This document shows positions 1 through 5,915 of a DNA stretch of 14,887 nt, piece after piece. The notes below the pieces were generated by a model that was given only the letters and a program-made list of their open reading frames with translations, made no database searches and was not told the origin of the DNA. The stretch spans positions 1-14,887 of the forward strand of contig JBILVB010000100.1 of the NCBI GenBank assembly GCA_044370695.1, in the 5' to 3' direction. How positions within the stretch are numbered: position 1 is the first letter of the stretch; each line of letters begins with the position of its first letter. This DNA is from JBEIFW01 sp044370695. GTDB taxonomy: Bacteria > Actinomycetota > Acidimicrobiia > Acidimicrobiales > Ilumatobacteraceae. The position numbers and the translations under genes were made by a program.

Positions 1-2
1 GT

Positions 3-38
3 GGGGACCGGCCCGACCGCGGGGACCGGCCCGACCGG
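3..38 (+). repeat. Two 18-bp direct repeats encoding GDRPDR
   Basis: Bases 3-20 and 21-38 are identical except for the last base and each encodes Gly-Asp-Arg-Pro-Asp-Arg in the reading frame of the left-edge gene. Looser Arg-Gly-Asp-Arg-Pro variants follow. The array may continue beyond the window. Confidence 0.75.
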
Positions 39-1226
39 CCTCGGGGCGACCGCCCGGCCGACGGTCGGGAGCGTCGGGACCGCGGCGGCCCGGGTGATCG
101 TCCCGCGGGTGACCGGCCCCGCCGCGATGACGCCGGCCGACCGGGCGGTCCCCGCCGGGACGGCGCGCCGCGGACCGACCGACCCACCGGCGAGCGCCGG
201 GGGCCGCGTCCGGACCGGCCGCGCACGGAGCGGCCGGCGCGCCCGCCCGTACCCGAGGTGCCGCAGCGCCCCAAGCCCAAGCGCCTGCGCGCCGGTCGGA
301 CCCATGCCACCGCCGTGCTCGCGGCGCTGCCCGAGGAGCAGCGGCCGATCGCCGAGCAGGTGCTCAAGGGCGGGATCCCCGCGGTGCGCCAGGCCCTGCA
401 GGAGCAGAACGCCGCCCGCAAGGCCGAGGGTCAGCCCGAAGTGCCGGTGGCCGGGGTGTTGCGCCTCGCCGAGGAGTTGCTCCCCAAGGTCCGAGTCGCC
501 GAATGGCTCGACCGGGCCGAGGCGGCGCTCGCCGATCTCGCCGAGCTCGACCTGCGCGACCTGCGCTCGGTGGTGGCGGCGGCGAACGATCCGGTGGTCG
601 CGCGCGACGAAGGCACCCGCACCTTGGCGAGCCAGCTCAAAGAGGGCCTGGTCACCCGCCAGGACCAGGAGCACCGTGAGTGGCTCGAGGACATCGCCAA
701 CGCGCTCGAGGTCGGCCGCGTGGTACGGGCGTTGCGGCTCTCGTCGCGCCCGCCCAAGGCCGGCGTTCCCTTCCCGCCCGAGATGGCGATCCGGCTGATC
801 GAGGCCACGCAGGCCTCGCTAACGGCCGACGCCTCGGCCGAACGCTGGGCGACGGTGATCGAGGCGCTGGCGTTCTCGCCGATGCGGGGCCAGGTGGCCG
901 TCACCGCAGCGCCTGCGCAGGTCACCGACGAGCTGCGTGAGGTCGTCACGCGATTCTCGTCGATGGTCCCGGCGATCGCCGCGGTGTTCGGCATCGACCC
1001 GACCCCGATGCCACGGGCGGCCCGGCCTGGTCAGCGCCCGGCCAAGCGCAACGAGCCTCGCCGGGGCACCGAGCGTCCCGCCCGTGCGGCCGCTGCGCCG
1101 TCCGAGTCGTCCGAGTCGTCCGAGTCGTCCGAGCCGTCCGAGCCGTCCGAGCCGTCGGAGTCGTCGGCGCCGACCGAGGCCGGCGGCGAGCCGGTGGCCG
1201 AGGCCACGCCGGGCGACGCCGGCTGA
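3..1226 (+). CDS. Protein of unknown function with disordered Arg/Asp-rich N-terminus and Ser/Glu tail (5' partial)
   Basis: I do not recognise this protein. The frame is open from the left edge to a TGA stop, giving 407 residues, so the true start is outside the window. The first 85 or so residues are Gly/Asp/Arg/Pro-rich and begin with two copies of GDRPDR, typical of an unstructured, possibly nucleic-acid-binding tail. From about residue 98 to 330 the composition is normal and looks mostly helical, with several charged amphipathic stretches. The region after that is Arg/Pro/Ala-rich and contains a Ser-Glu-Ser/Pro triplet repeat. A GTG at 258 could start a shorter protein, but the same codon usage continues upstream, so I prefer a longer gene. 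It runs toward the HAD gene, with only 13 bp between their stop codons. There is no signal peptide or membrane segment in the visible part. Confidence 0.7.
   Translation, partial: GDRPDRGDRPDRPRGDRPADGRERRDRGGPGDRPAGDRPRRDDAGRPGGPRRDGAPRTDRPTGERRGPRPDRPRTERPARPPVPEVPQRPKPKRLRAGRTHATAVLAALPEEQRPIAEQVLKGGIPAVRQALQEQNAARKAEGQPEVPVAGVLRLAEELLPKVRVAEWLDRAEAALADLAELDLRDLRSVVAAANDPVVARDEGTRTLASQLKEGLVTRQDQEHREWLEDIANALEVGRVVRALRLSSRPPKAGVPFPPEMAIRLIEATQASLTADASAERWATVIEALAFSPMRGQVAVTAAPAQVTDELREVVTRFSSMVPAIAAVFGIDPTPMPRAARPGQRPAKRNEPRRGTERPARAAAAPSESSESSESSEPSEPSEPSESSAPTEAGGEPVAEATPGDAG
1101..1163 (+). repeat. In-frame 9-bp tandem repeat, seven copies (Ser-Glu-Ser/Pro)
   Basis: Seven consecutive 9-bp units lie in frame: three TCCGAGTCG, three TCCGAGCCG and one TCGGAGTCG. 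They encode an acidic, serine-rich low-complexity segment near the C-terminus of the left-edge protein. Because the unit is a multiple of three, gain or loss of copies would change length without breaking the frame. Confidence 0.9.
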
Positions 1227-1239
1227 TCGCCGCGCACCG

Positions 1240-1821
1240 TCAGCCGAGGGCGGCCGGCAGGTCGGACGGCGAGCGGAGCACGACGTCTCCGTGCAGGCCG
1301 AGGGCCCGGGTGCGCGGGTTCCAGGCGGCGACGGCGAAGCGCGCCCCGGCTTCGGCGGCGCAGAGGGCGTCGTGGGGGCTGTCGCCCACGAACAACACGT
1401 CCGAGCCGTCGAGTCCGAGCGCGTCCAGCACCGGGCCCAGGCGCTTGGGTCCGCCGCCGAAGTCCTGGGCGAACTGCGCCACCGACGGCTCCCAGCCGAG
1501 CCGGGCGAGTTCGGCGGCGCCGCTTCGGCGGTCCTTGTTCGAGCACACCGCCCACCGGGTGAGCCCGGCGAGCATCGCCTCGACGCCGGGGAACGGGACG
1601 GCCGCGGTCGGGTCGTACGCAGCGACGTAGTCGTCGAGCGACAGCCCGAGCCGGGCGCATTCGTCGGCGACGACGTGTCCGTACGTGACGCTCTCCCGGG
1701 GGATCCCGAGCTCGACGTAGGCGGCGCACAGCGCCTCGTCGGAGTCCAGCAGGGTGCCGTCTAGGTCGAACACGGCCAGCAGGCGGCGTGATCGCGCCGA
1801 GGGCTGCCCGGCCGCGGTCAT
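1240..1821 (-). CDS. HAD-superfamily hydrolase (phosphoglycolate phosphatase-like)
   Basis: A 193-residue haloacid dehalogenase-type phosphatase, probably cytoplasmic. All four HAD motifs are present: DLDGT with the nucleophile Asp19 and acid/base Asp21; Ser94-Asn95 in the CSNK segment; Lys126 in GPKRLGPVLDAL; and GDSPHD with Asp147 and Asp151 for magnesium. The region between motifs I and II is a small helical cap, as in the Gph/PGP subfamily, so a small phosphorylated metabolite is the likely substrate, but sequence alone does not say which. I chose the ATG at 1821, 10 bp after the GNAT stop. A longer reading up to 1926 would overlap the GNAT gene and adds residues unlike a HAD N-terminus. 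It probably shares a transcript with the GNAT gene upstream. Confidence 0.88.
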   Translation of the reverse strand: MTAAGQPSARSRRLLAVFDLDGTLLDSDEALCAAYVELGIPRESVTYGHVVADECARLGLSLDDYVAAYDPTAAVPFPGVEAMLAGLTRWAVCSNKDRRSGAAELARLGWEPSVAQFAQDFGGGPKRLGPVLDALGLDGSDVLFVGDSPHDALCAAEAGARFAVAAWNPRTRALGLHGDVVLRSPSDLPAALG

Positions 1822-1831
1822 CGGGCCCCGC

Positions 1832-2272
1832 TCACAGCGCCCGGTGCACCACGATGGCGCGGGCGACCAATCCGAAGGTTTCGAAGAAGTTCTTCGTCTC
1901 CCGCATGCCCGGCAGTGCGACGGCATCGATGCCCAGGCACTCGGCGTCCCGGCAGTACGTCACGATCTGCTCCATGAGGGCCTCCCCGACCCCGACGGCA
2001 CGCGCGCCGGACTCGACGTAGAGCTCGTGGATCACCCCGAGGCGACGGCCGTCGCGCAGGGGTTCGGTCGACACGACCGCGTAACCGACGATGCAGGCGT
2101 CGATACACCCCACGAACACTGCCCGGCCGGTGAGCGCCTGCTCGACCGCGGGGAGATCGTGGCCGACGAGCAGTTCGGCGCCTCGCTCACCGGTGAGCTC
2201 GGATCGGGCGTGTCGGGCCAGGGCGACGACCTCGTCGAGTTCGTCGGGCCGGGCCGGGCGGGCCGACTCCAC
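1832..2272 (-). CDS. GNAT-family N-acetyltransferase
   Basis: A 146-residue single-domain GNAT protein, which would transfer an acetyl group from acetyl-CoA to an amine. The core motif A covers about residues 79-100: a hydrophobic beta strand (IHELYVES) followed by RAVGVGEALM, which fits the pyrophosphate-binding R/Q-x-x-G-x-G/A loop loosely (the first Gly and last Gly are there). The C-terminal NFFETFGL segment near residue 128 matches the usual 'Y/F-x-x-x-G-F' end of the fold. The acceptor cannot be predicted. The GTG start sits directly after the TGA of the preceding gene with no spacer, so translational coupling is likely. The HAD gene follows 10 bp downstream. Confidence 0.85.
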   Translation of the reverse strand: MESARPARPDELDEVVALARHARSELTGERGAELLVGHDLPAVEQALTGRAVFVGCIDACIVGYAVVSTEPLRDGRRLGVIHELYVESGARAVGVGEALMEQIVTYCRDAECLGIDAVALPGMRETKNFFETFGLVARAIVVHRAL

Positions 2273-2791
2273 TCAGTCGCCCGCCGCCTGCAGTTGGGCG
2301 ATCCGTGCCAGCACGGTACGCCGAGCGCGATGCGCGCTCTCGTGGCGCCGGACCTGCTCGAGCCCGTCGGCGTCGAGGCCGGCGAGCCGGCCCACGACCT
2401 GGGACGCTGCGAGCGCGTCGTACCCCTCGATCGGCAGGGCGCCCTCGTCGGCCGACCGAGGTCGCGGCGGACGCAGCGCAGCGTCGTCGGTGACGATGAC
2501 GACCGGCGAGGCCGGCGAGGGCTCCGGGGCCGTCGCCGACGGGGGCGCCGATGCGGGCGCCGAAGGCGGGGCGGGGGTGCGCGCCTCGGCGAGGCGTCGC
2601 TCGATCTCCTGGCGGCCCTTGGCCACGGCGAACTGGCCGATGAACCGGGCGACCCGCACCCGTCCGGTGACGGTCTCGCGCCCCTTGCCCACCAGCGTGG
2701 GGATCTGCTCTCGCACGAGCAGCGCCAGGCCGATCGGGGCGTACACCGCAAGGTCGAGGAACTGCTCGAGGGGATCGTTTCGGTCGCTCAC
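2273..2791 (-). CDS. Small helical protein, possibly of the actinobacterial lipid-droplet-associated type
   Basis: A 172-residue protein in three parts. Residues 7-70 are helical with an amphipathic or weakly hydrophobic stretch (LDLAVYAPIGLALLVREQIPTL) followed by basic helices. Residues 71-118 are an Ala/Pro/Ser linker. Residues 119-169 are a helical segment containing YDALAASQVV, GLDADGLEQV and HRARRTVLARIAQL. From memory, a similar 'Y-L-Q...L-x-L-E-x-H-x-R...L-x-R-I' C-terminus occurs in small actinobacterial proteins annotated as lipid-droplet-associated; this is a resemblance, not an alignment. I start it at GTG 2791, 11 bp after the DUF4193 stop; upstream extension would run through the DUF4193 gene. 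Its stop abuts the GNAT start. The hydrophobic stretch is probably too polar for a full membrane span. Confidence 0.7.
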   Translation of the reverse strand: MSDRNDPLEQFLDLAVYAPIGLALLVREQIPTLVGKGRETVTGRVRVARFIGQFAVAKGRQEIERRLAEARTPAPPSAPASAPPSATAPEPSPASPVVIVTDDAALRPPRPRSADEGALPIEGYDALAASQVVGRLAGLDADGLEQVRRHESAHRARRTVLARIAQLQAAGD

Positions 2792-2802
2792 GGGACCTCG
2801 GC

Positions 2803-3273
2803 TCACACGCAGTCCGCACACAGCTGGCCGACGGCGTCGGCGAGCTGGCCGGGGTGCTTGACCAGGAAGCAGGACTGGCACACGAACTCGCCCGGCCGAC
2901 GCGGTTGGATCCGGTCGACGGGGTCGCCACGGTCGTCGGTCTCGACTTCTTCCTCGTCGTCCTCGGGCTCCTCGTCGGCCGCGACCAAGCGGTCCTTCAG
3001 GATGGTGTCGAGATCGGCCTCGACGTCGTCGGGATCGATCAGATCCTCGTCGTCGTCCTCCTCTTCGCCGCCGCCGGCCCGCCGCGCCTTGGCCGACTCC
3101 TCTCCGAGGTCGTCGGAGGTGTCCTCCTCGGCGAGTTCGGTCTCCTCGTCCAGGCTGAACTCGTCCTCGGTGTCGTCCCCGAGGCCCTCGTCGTCGAGAT
3201 CCTCCGGTTCGACGTCCTCCTCGATCTCCTCTTCGAAGTCCGGCTCGTCGGCGAAGTCCTCGTCGGCTGCCAT
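2803..3273 (-). CDS. DUF4193 zinc-ribbon protein with long acidic N-terminus
   Basis: A 156-residue protein. The C-terminal half matches the actinobacterial DUF4193 family: DVEADLDTILKDRLVAADE at about 83-101, then RPGEFVCQSCFLVKHPGQL and a final CADCV. Cys132, Cys135, Cys152 and Cys155 form a CxxC...CxxC zinc ribbon. Family members I recall are near 100 residues; here the extra length is a strongly acidic N-terminus in which 43 of the first 80 residues are Asp or Glu. The family function is unknown; in other actinobacteria it is a widely kept small cytoplasmic protein. The start ATG at 3273 has a clear purine-rich Shine-Dalgarno site and its own candidate promoter, so this gene probably begins a four-gene unit with the helical protein, GNAT and HAD genes. 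Confidence 0.88.
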   Translation of the reverse strand: MAADEDFADEPDFEEEIEEDVEPEDLDDEGLGDDTEDEFSLDEETELAEEDTSDDLGEESAKARRAGGGEEEDDDEDLIDPDDVEADLDTILKDRLVAADEEPEDDEEEVETDDRGDPVDRIQPRRPGEFVCQSCFLVKHPGQLADAVGQLCADCV

Positions 3274-3276
3274 GGT

Positions 3277-3283
3277 CCCCCTT
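3277..3283 (-). promoter_or_regulatory. Ribosome binding site of the DUF4193 gene
   Basis: On the minus strand AAGGGGG lies three bases before the ATG at 3273. It is one of the few strong Shine-Dalgarno-like sites in the window and supports this start. Confidence 0.6.
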
Positions 3284-3310
3284 CGTCAACCCGCCCCGTC
3301 GCGGCCGGGA

Positions 3311-3316
3311 ATACTA
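3311..3316 (-). promoter_or_regulatory. Candidate -10 element for the DUF4193 gene
   Basis: TAGTAT on the minus strand is the most A+T-rich hexamer in a very G+C-rich 120-bp gap and lies 37 bp before the start codon, leaving room for a leader that carries the ribosome binding site. I see no clear -35 hexamer at the usual distance. Confidence 0.4.
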
Positions 3317-3349
3317 GGCCCCGCCGCCCCGGTTCGGACGCCCAGGAAT

Positions 3350-3365
3350 CGTGACAGCCGTTACA
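3350..3365. promoter_or_regulatory. CRP/GlxR-like palindrome upstream of the DUF4193 gene
   Basis: Plus-strand CGTGA-N6-TTACA (minus strand TGTAA-N6-TCACG) matches the CRP-family consensus TGTGA-N6-TCACA in 8 of 10 positions. Its centre is about 40 bp upstream of the candidate -10 element, a plausible activator position. A 10-bp direct repeat (GGTTCGGACG at 3331-3340 and 3378-3387) flanks it. Only the sequence supports this; no CRP-family regulator gene is in the window. Confidence 0.3.
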
Positions 3366-3393
3366 ACTCCGCGACGGGTTCGGACGGCCCAGC

Positions 3394-4203
3394 TCAGGGC
3401 TGGAACGACGGCCGGCGGGCCAGGACCTGGTCCGCGTAGCGACGGCCACCGGTGCTCACGCCCACGCGCAGTACGCCGTAGGGACCCTCGAAGTAGCCTG
3501 CGAGCGCCCGGACCAGGTCGCCCTGCATCAGATCGATCAGGAAGCGCAGGAACCGAGCCGACATCCGGATGTTGTCCTGCGGGTTGCGGGGATCCAGCCC
3601 GGGTTGGCGGATCAGCTCGGTGGCGACCCACGTGGCGGTCGTCGGCAGCAACTGGCCGACGCCGATCGCCCCGGCCCGGCTGACCACGCCGGCGCGCCAA
3701 CGGGACTCCTGGTAGGCGAGTGCCATGAGCAGGTCGGGTGGTACCCCGAACTCGGCTGCAGCAGCCCGGAACAGGGGCACCAGGGCGAGTTGGGCCGGTC
3801 CCCGCACCTCGTCGGGCAGTCGGGGCAGGACCCCCGGCGCTGCCGTCGGTGTCGGCCGGGGCACCGTCGTCGCCACGGTCGTCGGCACGCTCGGTCGGGG
3901 CAGGCTGGTGGGGACGGGGGGACGGGGAGCGGTCGTTGGGACGGAGGTGACGGCCGGCAGGGAGCGCAACGGCAGGACGAGGACTTGCCCGGGGACGATC
4001 ACCGAGGTCGCGCGCAGGCGGTTCGCCCCGACGAGCGCGTTCAGGGTGAGCCCGTAGCGCTGGGAGATCAGCCACAGACTCTCGCCGGGCTGCACGACGT
4101 GGGAGGGGCGCGGCGCGGGCGCCGGGACGGCTTGGCGACCCGGCGCGACCCCGGCGAGGAGCGCTGCGCTCACGGCGATGCTGAACAGCCGAGCTCCGGG
4201 CAC
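3394..4203 (-). CDS. Secreted LysM-lytic transglycosylase (SLT domain)
   Basis: A 269-residue exported cell-wall enzyme. Residues 1 to about 25 form a signal peptide (short basic start, hydrophobic SIAVSAALLAGVA core). A LysM peptidoglycan-binding domain follows at about 35-78 (HVVQPGESLWLISQRYGL ... VIVPGQVLVLP). Residues 80-128 are a Pro/Thr/Val linker typical of cell-wall-spanning proteins. The C-terminal part, about 138-260, is a soluble-lytic-transglycosylase (GH23-like) domain with YQESRW, where Glu166 is the expected catalytic acid, then GAIGVGQLLP and the helical DNIRMSARFL segment. It would cleave the MurNAc-GlcNAc bond in peptidoglycan. The GTG start has a Shine-Dalgarno site five bases upstream and lies 46 bp after the ThyX-like stop. 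A 5-bp-stem palindrome spans its stop codon (3389-3403), too short to call a terminator. Confidence 0.9.
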   Translation of the reverse strand: MPGARLFSIAVSAALLAGVAPGRQAVPAPAPRPSHVVQPGESLWLISQRYGLTLNALVGANRLRATSVIVPGQVLVLPLRSLPAVTSVPTTAPRPPVPTSLPRPSVPTTVATTVPRPTPTAAPGVLPRLPDEVRGPAQLALVPLFRAAAAEFGVPPDLLMALAYQESRWRAGVVSRAGAIGVGQLLPTTATWVATELIRQPGLDPRNPQDNIRMSARFLRFLIDLMQGDLVRALAGYFEGPYGVLRVGVSTGGRRYADQVLARRPSFQP

Positions 4204-4207
4204 CGAT

Positions 4208-4212
4208 CCCTC
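4208..4212 (-). promoter_or_regulatory. Ribosome binding site of the LysM-transglycosylase gene
   Basis: Minus-strand GAGGG four bases before the GTG at 4203; it supports that GTG as the start and its presence contrasts with the neighbours, most of which lack such a site. Confidence 0.55.
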
Positions 4213-4249
4213 GTCGGCCGTTCGGGCGGGAACCTGAGGGTTTCCGGAA

Positions 4250-5848
4250 TCAGCGCCGGCGCTGGGCCAATCGGCGCTCGCCGTCGAGGCGTTCGAGCTC
4301 CGGCTCGGCCGAACTGAGGAACGTCATCGCGGCGGCGACCGCTCGGTGCCCGGCCTGCTCGGCGATGAGCCGGTGCATCTCCTGGGCGACCCGCCGGTAG
4401 GACGGGTGACCCTGGGGTGCGCTGCGCAGTTCGAGCAGGTGGATCGCCTCGCGGGCGTTGAACTGCATCGAGTACCGGACCCGGTAGGCCATCGACACCG
4501 CGTACGGTGCCTGGTCGGGGAACGGTTCGGCCAGGGCGTCGTGGAGGGCAGCGGACCGGCCCATCGCCTCGTCGAAGCGGTGGCGTCCCCCGGCGTCGTC
4601 GACGAGTTCCGGGCGCACGTAGCCGTGGCGGGGGGTCAGGCGTTGCCATTCGATGGTCAGCATGCGGTGCCGTTGCAGGTCGCGGAAGGCCCCGTAGTCG
4701 CTCAGGACGTCGAACCGGTACCCCACCCGCTCGAAGGCCCGCCCCGGCCGGTGGCGGCGGTTGGTCCGGTCCCCCACGTAGGCCCGCAACAGGGCGACCC
4801 GGTCGTCGTGGCCGAGGGACCGCACCCGGTCGAGCACCTGGTGCTCGGGCAGGTGCGTGTGGGCGTAGCAGGCGGCCGCGAGCAACTTGTCCTCGGCGTC
4901 GGGATCCCAGTCGACGAGCGTGACCGGTTCGACGGCCTCGGGTGCACTGTCGGGCGGGAACAGCGAGGAGACCAGATCGGCGGTGTCGTCCCGGCACCGG
5001 GAGAGGTAGTCGATCCAGGCGCCTCCGCGCTCGGGCAGATCGACCCGCCGCAGGAAGCTGGGGATCACCTTGCGCAGCTCGTGGAGCATGAGCGCGGCGT
5101 ACTCCTGGGCCTCGGGAAGCGGCAGGGACCGCATGCGCAGCAGCAGGTGCTCGAACGATTGCCCGGAGCCGTAGATACCGACGTTCGAGAGCGCGGCGGC
5201 CGGCAGCACCCCCCGCACGGCGTCGAGGGCCTTGGCGCGGGTGGCCTGCCGGTAGACGAAGTCGCTGTCGCCGGTCGTCTTGGGCACGGTGGCGCGCACG
5301 TGGTCGGTGACCAGGGCGAGCAGCTCGGAATAGGCGTCGAACTGCCGATCGAGGTCGCCGACGTACCGGGGGCCCAACGGCGAGGACAGCACCTCGGCGT
5401 CCCGGTAGTAGCGGTACCGGCCACCGAGCCGGGCGTCGTAGGCGATGTACCGGGTGGACTGCTCGAGGTAACTGGCCAGACGACCCCATTCGAGCACCTT
5501 GGTGAGGACGTTCGACGCCTGCTCGCAGGCGAGGTGCACCCCGCCGAGCTGGGCGACGGAATCGTCGCCGTACTCGAAGAACACCCGCTCGTAGAGTTCT
5601 TCGGCCCGGCGAAGCCCGACGGTGGCGTCCACGGTGGCGTCGCCGGTGATGTCGAGCTCGCCGACGAACTCGTCGAGGAACAGCCGGCGCAGGCTCTTCG
5701 CGCTGCGCGAATACCGGGCGAACAGCGCCCCTTTCACCACCTCGGGCAGGTTGACCAGGGCGAACACCGGGCCGTCGAGCGTGGTGACGTACCGGCGGAG
5801 CACGTCGGCCTCGGCGACCGTGAACTGCTCCGGGACGTAGAGGGCCAC
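4250..5848 (-). CDS. Tandem ThyX-like (flavin-dependent thymidylate synthase family) fusion protein
   Basis: A 532-residue protein, about twice a standard ThyX (roughly 215-250 residues), with two ThyX-like halves. ThyX makes dTMP from dUMP using FAD and methylene-tetrahydrofolate; its signature is RHRx7S, more fully RHRxxSxNExSxRY. In half 1 (about 1-275) the motif reads WGRLASYLEQSTRY (121-134): the Ser-Glu-Ser-Arg-Tyr part is kept but RH is replaced by WG, and the later Asn-Ala-Arg site reads SGQ (228-230). In half 2 (about 310-532) RHR is kept (393-395) but the Ser eight residues on is Arg403, while NAREAIHLLELR (464-475) fits the canonical substrate-binding helix. I chose GTG 5848 because homology begins there; upstream codons in frame read as shadow sequence. 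Activity as a thymidylate synthase is plausible but not shown. Confidence 0.82.
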   Translation of the reverse strand: MALYVPEQFTVAEADVLRRYVTTLDGPVFALVNLPEVVKGALFARYSRSAKSLRRLFLDEFVGELDITGDATVDATVGLRRAEELYERVFFEYGDDSVAQLGGVHLACEQASNVLTKVLEWGRLASYLEQSTRYIAYDARLGGRYRYYRDAEVLSSPLGPRYVGDLDRQFDAYSELLALVTDHVRATVPKTTGDSDFVYRQATRAKALDAVRGVLPAAALSNVGIYGSGQSFEHLLLRMRSLPLPEAQEYAALMLHELRKVIPSFLRRVDLPERGGAWIDYLSRCRDDTADLVSSLFPPDSAPEAVEPVTLVDWDPDAEDKLLAAACYAHTHLPEHQVLDRVRSLGHDDRVALLRAYVGDRTNRRHRPGRAFERVGYRFDVLSDYGAFRDLQRHRMLTIEWQRLTPRHGYVRPELVDDAGGRHRFDEAMGRSAALHDALAEPFPDQAPYAVSMAYRVRYSMQFNAREAIHLLELRSAPQGHPSYRRVAQEMHRLIAEQAGHRAVAAAMTFLSSAEPELERLDGERRLAQRRR

Positions 5849-5856
5849 GGCGGCCC

Positions 5857-5862
5857 ATGCTA
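5857..5862 (-). promoter_or_regulatory. Candidate -10 element, leaderless-type, for the ThyX-like gene
   Basis: Minus-strand TAGCAT lies 8 bases before the GTG at 5848. No Shine-Dalgarno site is visible between them, so transcription could start at or within a base or two of the start codon. Confidence 0.4.
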
Positions 5863-5915
5863 CGGAGCCAGGCGGGAACGGGCGGGGATGGACGGCTCCC
5901 GGGCGGGCGTCCGGA

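Noticed and set aside
1..798. A 265-codon plus-strand frame at the left edge starting GTG at base 1.
   Set aside because: It is out of frame with the gene at 3-1226, has Arg/Pro/Ser-rich random composition and ends in the middle of the better supported coding region.
1096..1170. The 9-bp repeats as a possible CRISPR or intergenic repeat element.
   Set aside because: Units are contiguous with no spacers, in frame and inside a coding region.
3389..3403. Palindrome CCAGC-N5-GCTGG over the transglycosylase stop codon as a terminator.
   Set aside because: The stem is only 5 bp with no extension and no T-run, so it is not distinguishable from chance in G+C-rich DNA.
1754..3439. A 561-codon plus-strand frame across the HAD-to-DUF4193 region.
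   Set aside because: It crosses four minus-strand genes with tight junctions, and its Ser-rich part is only the complement of the acidic DUF4193 coding region.
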